From an uncultured Collinsella sp. (GTDB lineage: Bacteria > Actinomycetota > Coriobacteriia > Coriobacteriales > Coriobacteriaceae), in NCBI GenBank assembly GCA_900548495.1, contig URKT01000023.1:1-26463 (forward strand): a stretch of DNA of 26,463 nucleotides, in the 5' to 3' direction. Of this stretch, positions 16,489-24,048 are shown piece by piece; the stretch's first letter is position 1, and each line of letters opens with the position of its first letter. The notes beneath the pieces were generated by a model. It had not been told where the DNA came from, searched no databases, and saw only the letters and a program-made list of their open reading frames with translations. The position numbers were made by a program, and so were the translations under genes.

Positions 16489-19266
16489 ATGATTCTCAAC
16501 GGACCGGGGATTAGTTACACCGAGCCCGACATCGGTTCGGAGTTCGTGCCGCCGCTGCCGGAGCATCCGCGCGAGGCCATCGTCAAGCTGTGCGAGCACT
16601 GCACCAACCGTCTGCTGCATCGCGACGAGCTGCTGGGCTACGAGTACTGGTCGTTTGCCGAGGCCGCAACCGACGAGCAGGCCGAAGTGCTCTGCAAGAT
16701 GAAGATGCGCCGTCCCTATACGCTGCCCGAGATGGTCAAGCTCACCGGCATGCCCGAAGCCGATATCGAGAAGATGCTCGACGACATGAGCTACACGGGT
16801 CTGCTCGAGTACAACTGGGAAAACCCCGAGCGCGCCAAGCAATGGGTGTTGCCCATGCTGGTGCCGGGTTCTGCCGAGTTCCTCAACATGCGCGTGAGCC
16901 AGCTCGAGGAGCACCCGGTCTACGCCAAGTTCTTTGAGCAGGCATCCAAGGGTCCGCTGTCCAAGGCTACGCCGATGGTGCCGCCCGGAGGCGCCGGTAT
17001 CGGCATGCACGTCATTCCGGTCGAGAAGGCCATCGACGCCGCGAGCACCTCGGTGCCGATCGAGCATATCGAGCATTGGCTCGACAAATACGATGGCAAA
17101 TATGCCGCCAGCACCTGCAGCTGCCGCGCGAGCCGTCGCGTGATGGGTGAGGGCTGCGCCGACGACCCGGCCGATTGGTGCATCGCCGTGGGCGATATGG
17201 CCGACTACGTGGTTGAGACCGATCGTGGCCATTACGTGACCCGCGACGAGGTTTACGACATCTTGCGCCAGGCCGAGGACAACGGCTTTGTGCACCAGAT
17301 CACTAATATCGACGGCGAGAACAAGATCTTCGCCATCTGCAACTGCAACGTCAACGTGTGCTACGCCCTGCGCACCTCGCAGCTGTTCAACACGCCCAAC
17401 CTGTCGCGCTCGGCCTATGTCGCTAAGGTCGAGAAGGACAAGTGCGTGGCCTGCGGTCGCTGCGTCGAGGTGTGTCCGGCCGGCGCCGCCAAGCTGGGCC
17501 AGAAGCTCTGCAGCAAAAAGGCCGGCGGACAGGTGCCCGAGTATCCGCGCCAGGAGCTGCCCGATGCCACCAAGTGGGACCACACCAAGTGGTCGCCCAA
17601 CTACCGCAACGACAACCGCATCGAGACGCATGAGTCCGGCACCGCTCCCTGCAAGACGGCCTGCCCCGCGCACGTTGCCGTTCAGGGCTATTTGAAGCTC
17701 GCGGCTCAGGGTCGCTATGACGAGGCGCTGGCACTCATTAAGCGCGAGAACCCGCTGCCCGCTATCTGCGGCCGTGTGTGCAACCGCCGCTGCGAGGACG
17801 CCTGCACCCGCGGCCGTGTGGACGCCGCCGTGGCCATCGACGAGGTCAAGAAGTTCATCGCCCAGCGCGATCTGGATGCCGCGACCCGCTATGTCCCACC
17901 CGTGGTGACCCCGACGCGTGCCGGCGGCTTCGACCAGAAGATCGCCATCATCGGTGCCGGTCCGGCCGGTCTGTCCTGTGCTTTCTATCTGGCCGAGAAG
18001 GGCTACAAGCCCGTCGTGTTTGAGAAGAACGAGCGCCCGGGCGGCATGCTCACCTACGGCATTCCCAGCTTTAAGCTGCAGAAGGACGTCATTGAGGCCG
18101 AGGTCGAGATCATTCGCCTGATGGGTGCCGAGTTCCGCTATGGCGTGGAGGTCGGTCGTGATGTGACGCTCGACGAGCTGCGCGCGCAGGGCTTTAAGGC
18201 CTTTTACGTGGCCATCGGCTGCCAGGGCGGCCGCCTTGCCGGTATTCCGGGCGAGGATGCCGTGGACGTGACCGTGGCCGTCGACTTCCTTCGCGAGGTT
18301 AACAGCGGCAAGATCGATACCCTGTCCGGCCGCACCATTGTGGTGGGCGGCGGCAACGTGGCCATCGACGTTGCCCGCAACGCCTGCCGTCTGGGCTCTG
18401 GGCACGTTGAGATGTTCTGCCTGGAGAGCGAGGTCCAGATGCCCGCCAGCGAGGAAGAACGTCGCGAGGCCGTTGAGGACGGCGCTCACATCAGCTGCGG
18501 CTGGGGCCCCAAGGAGATTCACCTGGACGAGGCCGGTCGTGTGTGCGGTATCACCTTCAAGCGCTGCACGCGTGTCTTTGACGACGAGGGCCGTTTTGCG
18601 CCCGAGTACGACGAGAACGATCTGCGCCGTGTCGATGCCGACCGTGTCGTCATGTCGATTGGCCAGTCCATTGTGTGGGGCGACCTGCTGGCTGGCTCCA
18701 AGGTGGAGCTCGGCCGCGGCCAGGGCGCCCTTGCCGATCCCCAGACTTACCAGACCGCCGAACCCGACATCTTTGTGGGTGGTGACGTCTACACTGGCCC
18801 CAGCTTTGCCATCGACGCTATCGCCGCCGGCCACGAGGCCGCGGTGTCCATCCATCGCTTTGTGCAGCCGGGCTCCACGCTCACCATCGGCCGCAATCAG
18901 CGCCGCTACACCGCGCTCGACCGCGACGACGTTGTGCTCGAGAGCTACGACAACGCGAGCCGCGAGGTTGCCCACGTGGACCGCGAGCGCGAGAAGGCTG
19001 CGCCGTTTAGCGAGTACGTCGAGACCTTTACCGAAGAGCAGGTGCGCGCCGAGACCGCCCGTTGCCTGGGTTGCGGTGCCTCGATCGTCGACCCCAACAA
19101 GTGCATCGGCTGCGGCCTGTGCACCACCAAGTGCGCGTTCGACGCCATCCATCTGGATCGCGACCGCCCCGAGTGCTCCACGATGGTCAAATACGAGCAA
19201 AAGCTCCCAAGCCTCGGCAAGTACGCTCTAAAGCGTGCCATCAAGATTAAATTTGGTCGTAAATAG
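16489..19266 (+). CDS. Multidomain Fe-S / FAD / NAD(P) oxidoreductase (GltD-like fusion)
   Basis: The 925-residue protein fuses several electron-transfer modules. Residues 1-300 form a Cys-containing region with a winged-helix-like part (TLPEMVKLTGMPEADIEKML) and clusters CSCRAS near 208 and CNCNVNVC near 286. A ferredoxin motif follows (C319, C322, C325, C329), then the GltD-type N-terminal cluster (C388, C392, and C427/431/435/439). The flavin motif GAGPAG is at 489-494 and the NAD(P) motif GGGNVA at 620-625. Last is a C-terminal ferredoxin (C859, C862, and C872/875/878/882). The core resembles the small subunit of glutamate synthase and NADPH:ferredoxin oxidoreductases, but no large subunit is nearby. 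The ATG at 16489 follows AGAAGGG. Substrate unknown; likely an NAD(P)H-linked electron-shuttling enzyme under TetR control. Confidence 0.9.
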   Translation: MILNGPGISYTEPDIGSEFVPPLPEHPREAIVKLCEHCTNRLLHRDELLGYEYWSFAEAATDEQAEVLCKMKMRRPYTLPEMVKLTGMPEADIEKMLDDMSYTGLLEYNWENPERAKQWVLPMLVPGSAEFLNMRVSQLEEHPVYAKFFEQASKGPLSKATPMVPPGGAGIGMHVIPVEKAIDAASTSVPIEHIEHWLDKYDGKYAASTCSCRASRRVMGEGCADDPADWCIAVGDMADYVVETDRGHYVTRDEVYDILRQAEDNGFVHQITNIDGENKIFAICNCNVNVCYALRTSQLFNTPNLSRSAYVAKVEKDKCVACGRCVEVCPAGAAKLGQKLCSKKAGGQVPEYPRQELPDATKWDHTKWSPNYRNDNRIETHESGTAPCKTACPAHVAVQGYLKLAAQGRYDEALALIKRENPLPAICGRVCNRRCEDACTRGRVDAAVAIDEVKKFIAQRDLDAATRYVPPVVTPTRAGGFDQKIAIIGAGPAGLSCAFYLAEKGYKPVVFEKNERPGGMLTYGIPSFKLQKDVIEAEVEIIRLMGAEFRYGVEVGRDVTLDELRAQGFKAFYVAIGCQGGRLAGIPGEDAVDVTVAVDFLREVNSGKIDTLSGRTIVVGGGNVAIDVARNACRLGSGHVEMFCLESEVQMPASEEERREAVEDGAHISCGWGPKEIHLDEAGRVCGITFKRCTRVFDDEGRFAPEYDENDLRRVDADRVVMSIGQSIVWGDLLAGSKVELGRGQGALADPQTYQTAEPDIFVGGDVYTGPSFAIDAIAAGHEAAVSIHRFVQPGSTLTIGRNQRRYTALDRDDVVLESYDNASREVAHVDREREKAAPFSEYVETFTEEQVRAETARCLGCGASIVDPNKCIGCGLCTTKCAFDAIHLDRDRPECSTMVKYEQKLPSLGKYALKRAIKIKFGRK

Positions 19267-19281
19267 GTAGCCATGGCGGGT

Positions 19282-19317
19282 AAGGGGACGGCGCAGACTA
19301 GATCTCGTCGTCCCCTT
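19282..19317 (+). terminator. Terminator between oxidoreductase gene and hypA
   Basis: AAGGGGACG (19282-19290) pairs with CGTCCCCTT (19309-19317), 9 perfect base pairs with an 18-base loop, followed by TTGCTTTGAGTTT. It implies that hypA is mostly not cotranscribed with the upstream gene, or only by readthrough. Confidence 0.6.
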
Positions 19318-19362
19318 GCTTTGAGTTTGCATCGAATCAACCTCTGCAGAAAGGGTTTCGCC

Positions 19363-19791
19363 TTGCATGAATTGGGAATCGTCTATCACATCATTCGCGA
19401 TGTCGAGAACGTGGCGCGCGCCAATGGCGTGCGTCGCGTTTCGAGCGTCACGCTGCTGCTGGGCGAGGTCTCGGGCGTCGTTCCCGACTTGCTACTCGAC
19501 GCTTGGCGCTGGGCGGCAGATAAAAAGCCCATCACCGAGGGTGCGGAGCTTATCGTGGAGCCCGTTGAGGCCGTGACACATTGCGAGGCGTGTGGCTGCG
19601 ACTACGCGACGGTCGAGCACGGCAAGGCCTGTCCCCATTGCGGTAGCGGCGAGACCTATTTGCTGCAGGGCCAAGAGGTAATGATCAAACAGATCGAGAC
19701 CCCCGAAGAGGATCCGGCAGGCGCTGCCCCCGACGGCCCTTCCGACGCGCCCGATGCCGTCGACGCCGCCAACCCACTCCACATCGTCTAG
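19363..19791 (+). CDS. hypA: HypA, nickel-insertion protein for hydrogenase maturation
   Basis: HypA delivers nickel to [NiFe]-hydrogenase (or urease) together with HypB. The TTG at 19363 is chosen because it yields the invariant MHE start, whose His2 is the nickel ligand, and because AGAAAGGG precedes it; the open frame extends 30 codons further up without function. The product has 142 residues. Zinc is held by CEAC (C74, C77) and CPHC (C90, C93). The core matches the usual length of about 115 residues; the last 30 residues form an acidic Pro/Ala/Asp-rich tail not found in model HypA. No hydrogenase structural gene lies in this window. Confidence 0.92.
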   Translation: MHELGIVYHIIRDVENVARANGVRRVSSVTLLLGEVSGVVPDLLLDAWRWAADKKPITEGAELIVEPVEAVTHCEACGCDYATVEHGKACPHCGSGETYLLQGQEVMIKQIETPEEDPAGAAPDGPSDAPDAVDAANPLHIV

Positions 19792-19801
19792 GATCCCCTA
19801 T

Positions 19802-19870
19802 AAGTTGCGGTGAAATAGTTCCTAAATCCAGCCTTCTGGCTCTTAAACAAGAACTATTTCACCGCAACTT
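19802..19870. repeat. 69-base palindromic repeat, copy B (intact)
   Basis: AAGTTGCGGTGAAATAGTTC at 19802-19821 is the perfect reverse complement of 19851-19870. The 29-base loop contains a small internal hairpin (AGCC-TTCT-GGCT). It begins 11 bases after the hypA stop, and the right arm runs into TTTTTT, so here it can serve as a rho-independent terminator for hypA. The same element occurs at 23488 and, split, at 9780/11146. Confidence 0.92.
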
Positions 19871-20196
19871 TTTTGAGTAGTTTTGTTGAGCATAAGTCGT
19901 GCAAATAGTCAAGCCATGTCTGTTTAAACAAAATAGTGACAGTACGAGCACATTCGCACTTGCTTAATATCGATATTAATGAACAGCTTGCTTGTATCTA
20001 TAAAATACATAGCTTGATGAGCGACGCCTTGTCGTGTAATGAGTCAAAAAGCAGTAACGTAATCAACTTGTAACAAACCTAGACGTTTAAACAAATAATC
20101 CAACCTTTTGCGGATTTAGCTATAATTCCACAATCCAAACAGGTATACTCCTTTCATGTCGTGTAGGAAATACGTAGACAAAAAGGAGGTTATGTG
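19871..20196 (+). promoter_or_regulatory. AT-rich regulatory region upstream of the PTS operon
   Basis: This 326-base gap has no gene. It contains a perfect 16-base palindrome, TTAATATCGATATTAA at 19964-19979, and two copies of GTTTAAACAAA (19922-19932 and 20085-20095). A perfect -10 hexamer TATAAT lies at 20121-20126, without a clear -35. A strong ribosome site, AAGGAGGT, lies at 20183-20190. The palindrome and duplicated motif are candidate regulator sites; I see no convincing sigma-54 -24/-12 pair, which some mannose PTS operons use. Confidence 0.5.
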
Positions 20197-21186
20197 ATGG
20201 TAAGTATTGTTCTTGCTAGCCACGGGGACTTGGCAGCTGGAATCAAGCAGACGGGCTCGATGGTCTTTGGCGATCAGCCGTCTGTTGCCGTGGTCTCGCT
20301 CGAGCCGAGCATGGGCCCCGACGACTTCCGTGCCAAGGTCGAGGAAGCAGTCGCTTCCTTCGAGGACCAGGAGCAGGTGCTCTTCCTCGTTGATCTGTGG
20401 GGCGGCACGCCGTTCAACCAGATCAGCGGGCTCATCGAGGGCCACGATTCCTGGGCTATCGTCACCGGTGTCAACCTGCCTATGCTCATCGAGGCATATT
20501 CGCAGCGCTTTGACGCAAAGAACACTGCACATGCGATCGCAAAACATCTCGTGACTGAGGCTAAGGCTGGCGTGCGCGTCAAGCCCGAGTCTCTGGAGCC
20601 CGAGGAGAAGAAGCCGGCTACGGCCGCCGCTGCTCCTGCAGGCGCCATCCCTCCGGGAACGGTCATCGGCGACGGGCACATCAAGATCGCCCACGTCCGT
20701 ATCGACACCCGTCTGCTGCATGGTCAGGTGGCCACCACGTGGACCAAGCAGATTAACCCCAACCGCATCATCGTGGTTTCCGACGGCGTTGCTCACGACG
20801 AGCTTCGCAAGACGATGATCGAGCAGGCTGCCCCTCCGGGAGTCCATGCCAACGTCGTGCCCATCAAGAAGATGGCCGAGGTCGTCAAGGACACGCGTTT
20901 TGGTGACACCAAGGCCATGCTGCTCTTCGAGAACCCGCAGGATCTGCTCAAGGCCATCGAGGCCGGCGTCGACATCAAGGAAGTCAACATCGGTTCCATG
21001 GCTCACTCCAAGGGCAAGGTCGTCGTCACCAACGCCGTCGCTATGGGCGATGACGACGTTAAGACCCTCGAGGCCCTCAAGGCCAAGGGCGTCAAGTTCG
21101 AGGTCCGCAAGGTTCCTTCGGATGCTTCCGAGGATCTCGACGCCATGTTGAAGAAAGCTAAGGCCGAACTGGCCGCTCAAGCATAG
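20197..21186 (+). CDS. PTS mannose-family EIIAB component
   Basis: Cytoplasmic phosphotransfer protein of the mannose/fructose/sorbose PTS family, passing phosphate from HPr through IIA to IIB and then to the incoming sugar. Of 329 residues, the IIA domain covers about 1-130 with the phosphorylated His9 in VLASHGDLA. An Ala/Pro linker follows (KKPATAAAAPAGAIPPG), and the IIB domain starts near 165 with RIDTRLLHGQV, its active His being residue 175. The ATG at 20197 sits seven bases after AGGAGG; a GTG one codon earlier is too close to it. First gene of a three-gene operon. Codon use is strongly C-ending and uniform, consistent with high expression. Sugar specificity cannot be read from sequence. 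Confidence 0.95.
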   Translation: MVSIVLASHGDLAAGIKQTGSMVFGDQPSVAVVSLEPSMGPDDFRAKVEEAVASFEDQEQVLFLVDLWGGTPFNQISGLIEGHDSWAIVTGVNLPMLIEAYSQRFDAKNTAHAIAKHLVTEAKAGVRVKPESLEPEEKKPATAAAAPAGAIPPGTVIGDGHIKIAHVRIDTRLLHGQVATTWTKQINPNRIIVVSDGVAHDELRKTMIEQAAPPGVHANVVPIKKMAEVVKDTRFGDTKAMLLFENPQDLLKAIEAGVDIKEVNIGSMAHSKGKVVVTNAVAMGDDDVKTLEALKAKGVKFEVRKVPSDASEDLDAMLKKAKAELAAQA

Positions 21187-21204
21187 TAAAGGAGGGTCCG
21201 ATAC

Positions 21205-22023
21205 ATGTCTGCAATCACTATTCTGCTTGTTGCGATTGTCGCGTTGCTTGCCGGTATGGAAGGCGTTCTGGATGAGTTCCAGTTCCATCAGCCGCTCGTG
21301 GCATGCACGCTTATCGGTCTCGTAACCGGTCACCTTCAGGAGGGCATCCTCCTGGGCGGTTCGCTCCAGATGATGGCCCTTGGCTGGGCTAACGTCGGCG
21401 CCGCCGTCGCGCCTGACGCCGCTCTGGCCTCGGTCGCTTCTTCGATCATCATGGTGCTCGCCCTCAACGGCGGCGCCACTGATTCGGCCAAGGCCGTTAC
21501 CGCGGCCATCGCCGTCGCCGTCCCGCTGTCGGTCGCTGGTCTGTTCCTGACCATGATCTGCCGTACCATTGCTACCGCTATCGCTCACGCCATGGACGGT
21601 TGCGCCGAGAAGGGCGACTTCTCCGGCATCGAGCGCTGGCAGTACGCTGCCATCCTCATGCAGGGCCTTCGTATCGCCATCCCGGCAGTACTTCTGTGCA
21701 TCATCCCGGCCGAGGCCGTTACCAACGCGCTTAACGCTATGCCCGACTGGCTGTCCGGCGGCATGGCTGTCGGCGGCGGCATGGTCGCTTCCGTCGGTTA
21801 CGCCATGGTCATCAACATGATGGCCACCAAGGAGACCTGGCCGTTCTTCATCCTCGGCTTTGTCCTTGCTGCCATCCCTCAGCTCACGCTGATCGCCCTT
21901 GGCCTCATCGGCATCTCCCTTGCCCTCATCTACCTTGGCCTTAAGGATCTGGCCAAGCAGGGTGGCGGCATGGGCGGTGGCTCCGGCGACCCGCTCGGCG
22001 ACATTCTGAACGATTACGAGTAG
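21205..22023 (+). CDS. PTS mannose-family EIIC membrane component
   Basis: Sugar-translocating membrane subunit that works with EIID. The 272-residue product is hydrophobic almost throughout. Family stretches include EFQFHQPLVACTLIGLVTGH near 19, EGILLGGSLQMMALGWANVG near 43 and a conserved GGMAVGGGMVASVGYAMVIN near 184. The ATG at 21205 follows AAAGGAGGG by nine bases, and the gene starts 18 bases after the EIIAB stop. The C-terminus is Gly-rich (GGGMGGGSGD), as seen in some relatives. Length is normal for the family. Confidence 0.95.
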   Translation: MSAITILLVAIVALLAGMEGVLDEFQFHQPLVACTLIGLVTGHLQEGILLGGSLQMMALGWANVGAAVAPDAALASVASSIIMVLALNGGATDSAKAVTAAIAVAVPLSVAGLFLTMICRTIATAIAHAMDGCAEKGDFSGIERWQYAAILMQGLRIAIPAVLLCIIPAEAVTNALNAMPDWLSGGMAVGGGMVASVGYAMVINMMATKETWPFFILGFVLAAIPQLTLIALGLIGISLALIYLGLKDLAKQGGGMGGGSGDPLGDILNDYE

Positions 22024-22039
22024 GAGGGGAGTGATACAT

Positions 22040-22960
22040 ATGGCAGAGAACAAGATTCAGCTCACCAAGGCTGACCGCAAGAAGGTTTGCTTCCGTCATC
22101 AGTTCCTTCAGGGCTCGTGGAACTACGAGCGTATGCAGAACGGCGGCTGGTGCTTCGCAATGATCCCTGCGATCAAGAAGCTCTACACCAGCAAGGATGA
22201 CCAGATTGCCGCTCTTAAGCGCCACCTGGAGTTCTATAACACCCACCCCTATGTTTCCGCCCCCGTCATTGGCGTTACCCTCGCTCTCGAGGAGGAGCGC
22301 GCCAACGGTGCCCCGATTGACGACGTCGCCATTCAGGGCGTCAAGGTCGGTATGATGGGCCCGCTCGCCGGTGTCGGCGACCCCGCCTTCTGGTTCACCC
22401 TTCGCCCGATTCTGGGTGCTCTGGGCGCTTCCCTGGCCCTGTCCGGCAGCATCGCCGGTCCGCTGCTGTTCTTCTTCGCGTGGAACATCATCCGTTACGC
22501 CTTCCTGTGGTACACGCAGGAGTTTGGCTACAAGGTCGGCTCCTCCATCGCCAAGGACCTCTCCGGCGGTCTGATGGGCAAGGTCACCGAGGGTGCTTCC
22601 ATCCTGGGTATGTTCATCATCGGCGCCCTGGTCGAGCGCTGGGTGTCCATCTCCTTCACCCCGGTCGTCTCCAAGGTCACGCAGTCTGCTGGCGCCTTTA
22701 TCGACTGGGCTAACCTGCCCTCCGGTTCTGAGGGTGTCAAGGAAGCACTGACGATGTATAACTCCATCGGTGCTAACGCCCTTGATCAGGTGAAGGTCAC
22801 CACGCTTCAGGCCAACCTCGATCAGCTCATCCCCGGCCTTGCCGCCGTGTGCCTGACCCTGCTGGTCTGCAAGCTCCTCAAGAAGAAGGTCAGCCCGATC
22901 GTCATCATCCTGGCTCTCTTCGCCATCGGCATCATCGGTCGCGTCTGCGGCTTCATGTAA
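22040..22960 (+). CDS. PTS mannose-family EIID membrane component
   Basis: Second membrane subunit of the transporter, unique to the mannose PTS family. The 306-residue product opens with a polar region carrying FRHQFLQGSWNYERMQNGGW (about 16-35), a hallmark of EIID. Then come VKVGMMGPLAGVGDPAFW near 105 and several hydrophobic segments toward the C-terminus. The ATG at 22040 lies nine bases after GGAGGGGA; an upstream GTG at 22031 would sit against the ribosome site. The gene starts 16 bases after the EIIC stop and ends before a strong terminator at 23017, closing the operon. Confidence 0.95.
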   Translation: MAENKIQLTKADRKKVCFRHQFLQGSWNYERMQNGGWCFAMIPAIKKLYTSKDDQIAALKRHLEFYNTHPYVSAPVIGVTLALEEERANGAPIDDVAIQGVKVGMMGPLAGVGDPAFWFTLRPILGALGASLALSGSIAGPLLFFFAWNIIRYAFLWYTQEFGYKVGSSIAKDLSGGLMGKVTEGASILGMFIIGALVERWVSISFTPVVSKVTQSAGAFIDWANLPSGSEGVKEALTMYNSIGANALDQVKVTTLQANLDQLIPGLAAVCLTLLVCKLLKKKVSPIVIILALFAIGIIGRVCGFM

Positions 22961-23016
22961 GCACGTTTCGGCTTAAGACCGAGAATTGCTAGGCAAGGGC
23001 TTTTGAGCCATTGAAA

Positions 23017-23060
23017 CGGACCGCACCCGGTGGGTACACTGGATGCGGTCCGATTGTTTT
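23017..23060 (+). terminator. Terminator of the PTS operon
   Basis: CGGACCGCA (23017-23025) pairs with TGCGGTCCG (23044-23052), and inside it CCGGTG pairs with CACTGG through one wobble around a GGTA loop. ATTGTTTT follows. This is a textbook intrinsic terminator separating EIID from the DUF956 gene, though partial readthrough would still transcribe the latter. Confidence 0.9.
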
Positions 23061-23080
23061 ATTTGGAGGGCGAGGCGCGC

Positions 23081-23479
23081 ATGGCGCAATCTCAGAACAG
23101 CACGGTCGATCTGGCAACGCCGGCAACCTGCCTGATGGGGCTTACCAGCCACGGCAACGTGATGGTGGGCAATAAGGCGTTCGAGTATTACAACGAGCGC
23201 AATCCCGAGGATTATATTCAAATCCCGTGGGATGAGGTCGACTATATTGCCGCCGAGGTTTTACGCGGCACCAAGAAGATCACGCGTTTTGCCATCTTCA
23301 CCAAGGACAACGGTCACTTTACGTTTTCGACGCGCGACGACAAAGAGACGCTTCGTGCTGTCCGCAAGTACGTCGACGAGGATAAGCTTGTGCGTTCGCC
23401 CGACTTTATCGATGTGACGGCCAAGGGCGCCAAGAGCATCCCCTCCGTTATCAAAAACCTCTTCCACAAAGGTAACTAG
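23081..23479 (+). CDS. DUF956-family protein (ManO-like)
   Basis: The 132-residue product belongs to the DUF956 family, whose members accompany mannose-family PTS operons and in some lactic acid bacteria are called ManO and proposed as regulators. Recognisable stretches are CLMGLTSHGNVMVGNKAFEYYN near 18, QIPWDEVDYIAAEV near 48 and the central RFAIFTKDNGHFTFSTRDD. It has no membrane segment. The ATG at 23081 follows GGAGGG by ten bases; 17 further upstream in-frame codons overlap the terminator and are not used. Its position directly after EIID agrees with the family habit, but here an intrinsic terminator lies between. Confidence 0.88.
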   Translation: MAQSQNSTVDLATPATCLMGLTSHGNVMVGNKAFEYYNERNPEDYIQIPWDEVDYIAAEVLRGTKKITRFAIFTKDNGHFTFSTRDDKETLRAVRKYVDEDKLVRSPDFIDVTAKGAKSIPSVIKNLFHKGN

Positions 23480-23487
23480 CTCCTCAT

Positions 23488-23556
23488 AAGTTGCGGTGAA
23501 ATAGTTCCTAAATACGGCTTTAGATGCTTCAGACAGGAACTATTCCACCGCAACTT
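23488..23556. repeat. 69-base palindromic repeat, copy C (intact)
   Basis: Same length as copy B. The 21-base arms pair with one mismatch (23488-23508 against 23536-23556), and the 27-base loop aligns with copy B at many positions. It begins 8 bases after the DUF956 stop, but lacks the T run seen beyond copy B, so termination here is less certain. Confidence 0.92.
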
Positions 23557-23598
23557 CGAAGTCTAGTCATGCGACGTATTGCGATGCAGTAAATCTGC

Positions 23599-23604
23599 TA
23601 CACT
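23599..23604 (+). promoter_or_regulatory. Predicted extended -10 box of tRNA-Arg
   Basis: TACACT is preceded directly by TGC, giving an extended -10 element, and lies 11 bases before the mature tRNA 5' end. No clear -35 box is found at 16-18 bases upstream. Confidence 0.45.
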
Positions 23605-23614
23605 AGTACAACAT

Positions 23615-23690
23615 GCCTCCGTAGCTCAGGGGATAGAGCACCGCTCTCCTAAAGCGGGTGTCGACGGTTCGAATCCGCCCGGGGGCACCA
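23615..23690 (+). tRNA. tRNA-Arg, anticodon CCT
   Basis: A complete cloverleaf of 76 bases with encoded CCA. The acceptor stem GCCTCCG pairs with CGGGGGC through one T-G pair. The D-arm contains AGCTCAGGGGATAGAGC, the anticodon stem CCGCT/AGCGG frames loop CTCCTAA with anticodon CCT, and the T-arm contains GGTTCGAATCC. It reads the AGG codon, rare in this GC-rich genome. Such tRNA 3' ends are common integration targets. Confidence 0.97.
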
Positions 23691-23699
23691 GGAAAATCG

Positions 23700-23735
23700 C
23701 AGGTCAGACGGTATAAATCGTCTGACCTGTTTCTG
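23700..23735 (+). terminator. Terminator of tRNA-Arg
   Basis: CAGGTCAGACG (23700-23710) pairs perfectly with CGTCTGACCTG (23719-23729) around an 8-base loop and is followed by TTTCTG. It starts 10 bases after the CCA end. Confidence 0.88.
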
Positions 23736-24048
23736 TATGGATAGGGGTTATACTCCCCTGAGGGGTGAAAAAGGGGTGAAAGTTCATTCTATGGGTGAAA
23801 ACATCGCGACTTCATATTTCACCTCAGAGTTCCAACCTCAGGGCCGGTTTTCAACTCTTTCCACAGCCTACGGGTTGGATGTGGGACCCTCCGGCTATGG
23901 AAAGCGTTGAAAACCTAGGTTGTCGTTGCCGTAGGGCGAGCCAGTTTCCGGCAGCCTTTGATATCTTTTGATTGCTATTGAAGCCCCGTTGGACATTAGA
24001 CGACGTTGGAAGTCTGTTCTTTCGTTCTAATTCGATTTGCACTCTGTC
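23736..24048. other. Non-coding stretch with GGGTGAAA repeats and a large hairpin
   Basis: No convincing gene lies here. AGGGGTGAAA occurs at 23761 and 23772, GGGTGAAA again near 23793, and an inverted relative (TTTCACCTC) near 23817. Then an imperfect inverted repeat spans 23846-23915: GGTTTTCAAC with GTTGAAAACC at the ends, TTTCCA with TGGAAA further in, and AGCC with GGCT innermost, separated by short mismatches. The arrangement could be integrase arm sites or a structured RNA; neither is proven. A short minus-strand frame (23851-24042) overlaps it but has no ribosome site or recognisable domain. Confidence 0.6.

Noticed and set aside
16375..19200. Very long minus-strand frame of 941 codons opposite the oxidoreductase gene
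   Set aside because: It is a shadow of the GC-rich plus-strand gene, has no domain signature, and the plus strand carries clear Fe-S, FAD and NAD(P) motifs and a ribosome site.
20116..22053. Minus-strand frame of 645 codons opposite the PTS genes
   Set aside because: Antisense to highly biased codons of EIIAB and EIIC, His/Asp/Gly-rich without any domain; no ribosome site.
23743..23835. CRISPR-like array from the repeated GGGTGAAA units
   Set aside because: Units are only 8-10 bases with irregular spacing of 11 and about 20 bases, and no cas genes are present.
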